From: Sphingomonas flavalba
GTDB taxonomy: Bacteria > Pseudomonadota > Alphaproteobacteria > Sphingomonadales > Sphingomonadaceae
Direction: 5' to 3'
NCBI RefSeq assembly: GCF_004796535.1
Contig: NZ_SPHY01000016.1
Coordinates: 1-49,420 of the forward strand
DNA length: 49,420 nt
Part shown: in pieces, positions 48,404-49,420 of the stretch
Position numbering within the stretch: position 1 is the first letter of the stretch
Layout of the letters: every line of letters begins with the position of its first letter
Program-made: the position numbers and the translations under genes
Notes under the pieces: model-generated
What the model was told of the DNA's origin: nothing
Seen by the model: only the letters and a program-made list of their open reading frames with translations
Databases searched by the model: none

Positions 48404-49045
48404 TCAGTCCCGCGCCGCGCGCAGCGCCGCGCCGGCCACGAACGGGGCAGCGGCGACGATCAGCAGCGCGGTCGCCGCCAGCAGCTTCAGCGCGCCGGCG
48501 CCCATCGGGTCGAGCATCCCGGCGCCGAAGATCAGCACCGGCACGACCAGCGGCAGCATCAGCAGCCCGGCGAGCGCCCCGGCGCTGCGCAGCCCGGCGG
48601 TCAGCGCCGCCACCGCCACCGCCAGCGCCGCCAGCGCCGGGGTGCCGGCGAGCAGGCCCAGCTCCACCCGCCACAACGCATCGCCGTCCATGCCGAACAA
48701 CACGCTTGCCGGCAGCGCCGCCAGCATCAGCGGCGGGCCGAATCCGATCCAGTGGGCCGCCGCCTTGGCCAGCGCGACCGTCTCGTCGGGAATGCCGCGC
48801 AGCGCATATTGGTCGAGCACGCCCGCCGCCCGGTCCGGCTCGATCAGCCGGTCGACCGGCAGCAGCGCGGCGAGCAGCGCCGCCACCCACAACGTGCCGC
48901 CGCCGATCCGCGCCAGCAGCGGCGCGTCCGGCCCGATGGCGAACGGAAACAGCGTCGCGACCAGCAGGAAGAACAGCAGCGGCAGCAGCAGCCCGCCGCC
49001 GCGCCACGCGTTGGCCAGGTCGCGCCGGATGATCGCGCCGATCAT
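48404..49045 (-). CDS. ccmB: haem exporter permease CcmB
   Basis: A 213-residue protein with six membrane helices, 'RDLANAWRGGGLLLPLLFFLLVATLFPFAIGPD' at the N-terminus and 'LVGPPLMLAALPASVLFG'-like later segments, matching CcmB. With CcmA and CcmC it forms the ABC transporter that drives release of holo-CcmE in cytochrome c maturation. The ATG overlaps the ccmA stop by four bases. Ala- and Leu-rich composition is normal for the family. Confidence 0.92.
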   Translation of the reverse strand: MIGAIIRRDLANAWRGGGLLLPLLFFLLVATLFPFAIGPDAPLLARIGGGTLWVAALLAALLPVDRLIEPDRAAGVLDQYALRGIPDETVALAKAAAHWIGFGPPLMLAALPASVLFGMDGDALWRVELGLLAGTPALAALAVAVAALTAGLRSAGALAGLLMLPLVVPVLIFGAGMLDPMGAGALKLLAATALLIVAAAPFVAGAALRAARD

Positions 49046-49420
49046 CGCGCCGCCCCGCCAAGGGTGATCGCCTGCGGCGCGGCGATGCCCAGCGGCTGGT
49101 GCGACGCGGCGACGACGATGCCGCCGCCAGCCCGGTGCGCGGCGATGATCCGCTCCAGCCGCGCCAGCCCGTCGCCGTCAAGGCCATTGCCCGGCTCGTC
49201 GAGCAGCCACAGCCCGGCGCCGCTCGCCACCACCCGCGCCAGCGTCGCGCGCTTGCGCTGGCCGGTCGACAGCATGCGCACCGGCACCCGCGCCAGCGCG
49301 GTCAGGTCCAGCGCATCCAGCGCCGCCGCCAGCCGCGCGCCGCCACCGTCCAGTCGCGCCCAGAAGCCAAGCGCAGCGGCCAGCGGCAGCCGCGCGTCGA
49401 GTGCCGCCGCCTCGTCGGCC
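49042..49420 (-). CDS. ccmA: haem exporter ATP-binding protein CcmA (partial, N-terminus beyond window)
   Basis: About 125 C-terminal residues are visible. ABC signature 'LSTGQRKRATLARV' and Walker B 'LWLLDEPGNGLDGDG', followed by H-loop 'VVAASHQPL'. Walker A and the start codon lie beyond the window edge; the frame is open to the last base. CcmA supplies ATP hydrolysis for the CcmABCD complex. Coupled to ccmB by overlap. Confidence 0.92.
   Translation of the reverse strand, partial: ADEAAALDARLPLAAALGFWARLDGGGARLAAALDALDLTALARVPVRMLSTGQRKRATLARVVASGAGLWLLDEPGNGLDGDGLARLERIIAAHRAGGGIVVAASHQPLGIAAPQAITLGGAAR

Overview
The window is a high-GC alphaproteobacterial chromosome segment, most likely from a sphingomonad (Sphingomonadaceae). 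The reasons are the gene families (CarD regulator, a large TonB-dependent receptor, a PEPxxWA-CTERM protein, a ChvI-free but typical alphaproteobacterial backbone), the tyrC-hisC pair known from Zymomonas, and the conserved blocks around der-bamB, atpHAGDC and mreBCD-mrdA-rodA. The genus assignment is an inference from gene content, not a computed placement.

Layout. 1-4.1 kb: end of a helicase gene, an S4 RNA-binding protein, 7Fe ferredoxin fdxA, carD with a clear terminator, and two DUF2807 (head-GIN) envelope proteins. 4.1-11.0 kb: TonB-dependent receptor, MDR oxidoreductase, MscS-type channel, a small membrane protein overlapping a DUF418 membrane protein. 11.0-17.1 kb: bacterioferritin pair bfd/bfr, then a minus-strand block with an Hpt protein, a TusA-like protein, der, bamB, a YfgM-like protein and panB. 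17.2-27.1 kb: SDR-like gene, EamA transporter, threonine aldolase, a KdpD-like protein whose kinase motifs are degenerate, tyrC-hisC, metX-metW and ssb. 27.3-33.5 kb: PEPxxWA-CTERM protein, ATP synthase F1 operon atpHAGDC, and a small secreted protein.

34.0-40.5 kb is the accessory region and the most interesting part. A roughly 5.5 kb integrative element sits in the 3' end of tRNA-Lys(CTT), flanked by a direct repeat of the tRNA 3' half. It carries a tyrosine integrase, a TacA/TacT-type toxin-antitoxin pair, an orphan HipB-like repressor with twin palindromic operators, an unknown protein, a frameshifted AlpA-like regulator and an SF3/D5-type helicase, followed by an inverted repeat with P4-iteron-like sequence. 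There are no capsid, packaging or conjugation genes, so it looks like a minimal P4/PICI-like satellite or a remnant of one. A motif TCAT-N7-ATGA occurs just upstream of three of its genes and nowhere else that I found in it. A complete 849 bp IS5-family element is inserted inside the left attachment repeat.

40.5-49.4 kb returns to core genome: the rod-shape operon mreB-mreC-mreD-mrdA-rodA (minus strand), mutL diverging from mreB, a YnfA-family membrane protein, and the cytochrome c maturation genes ccmB and ccmA (cut by the window end).
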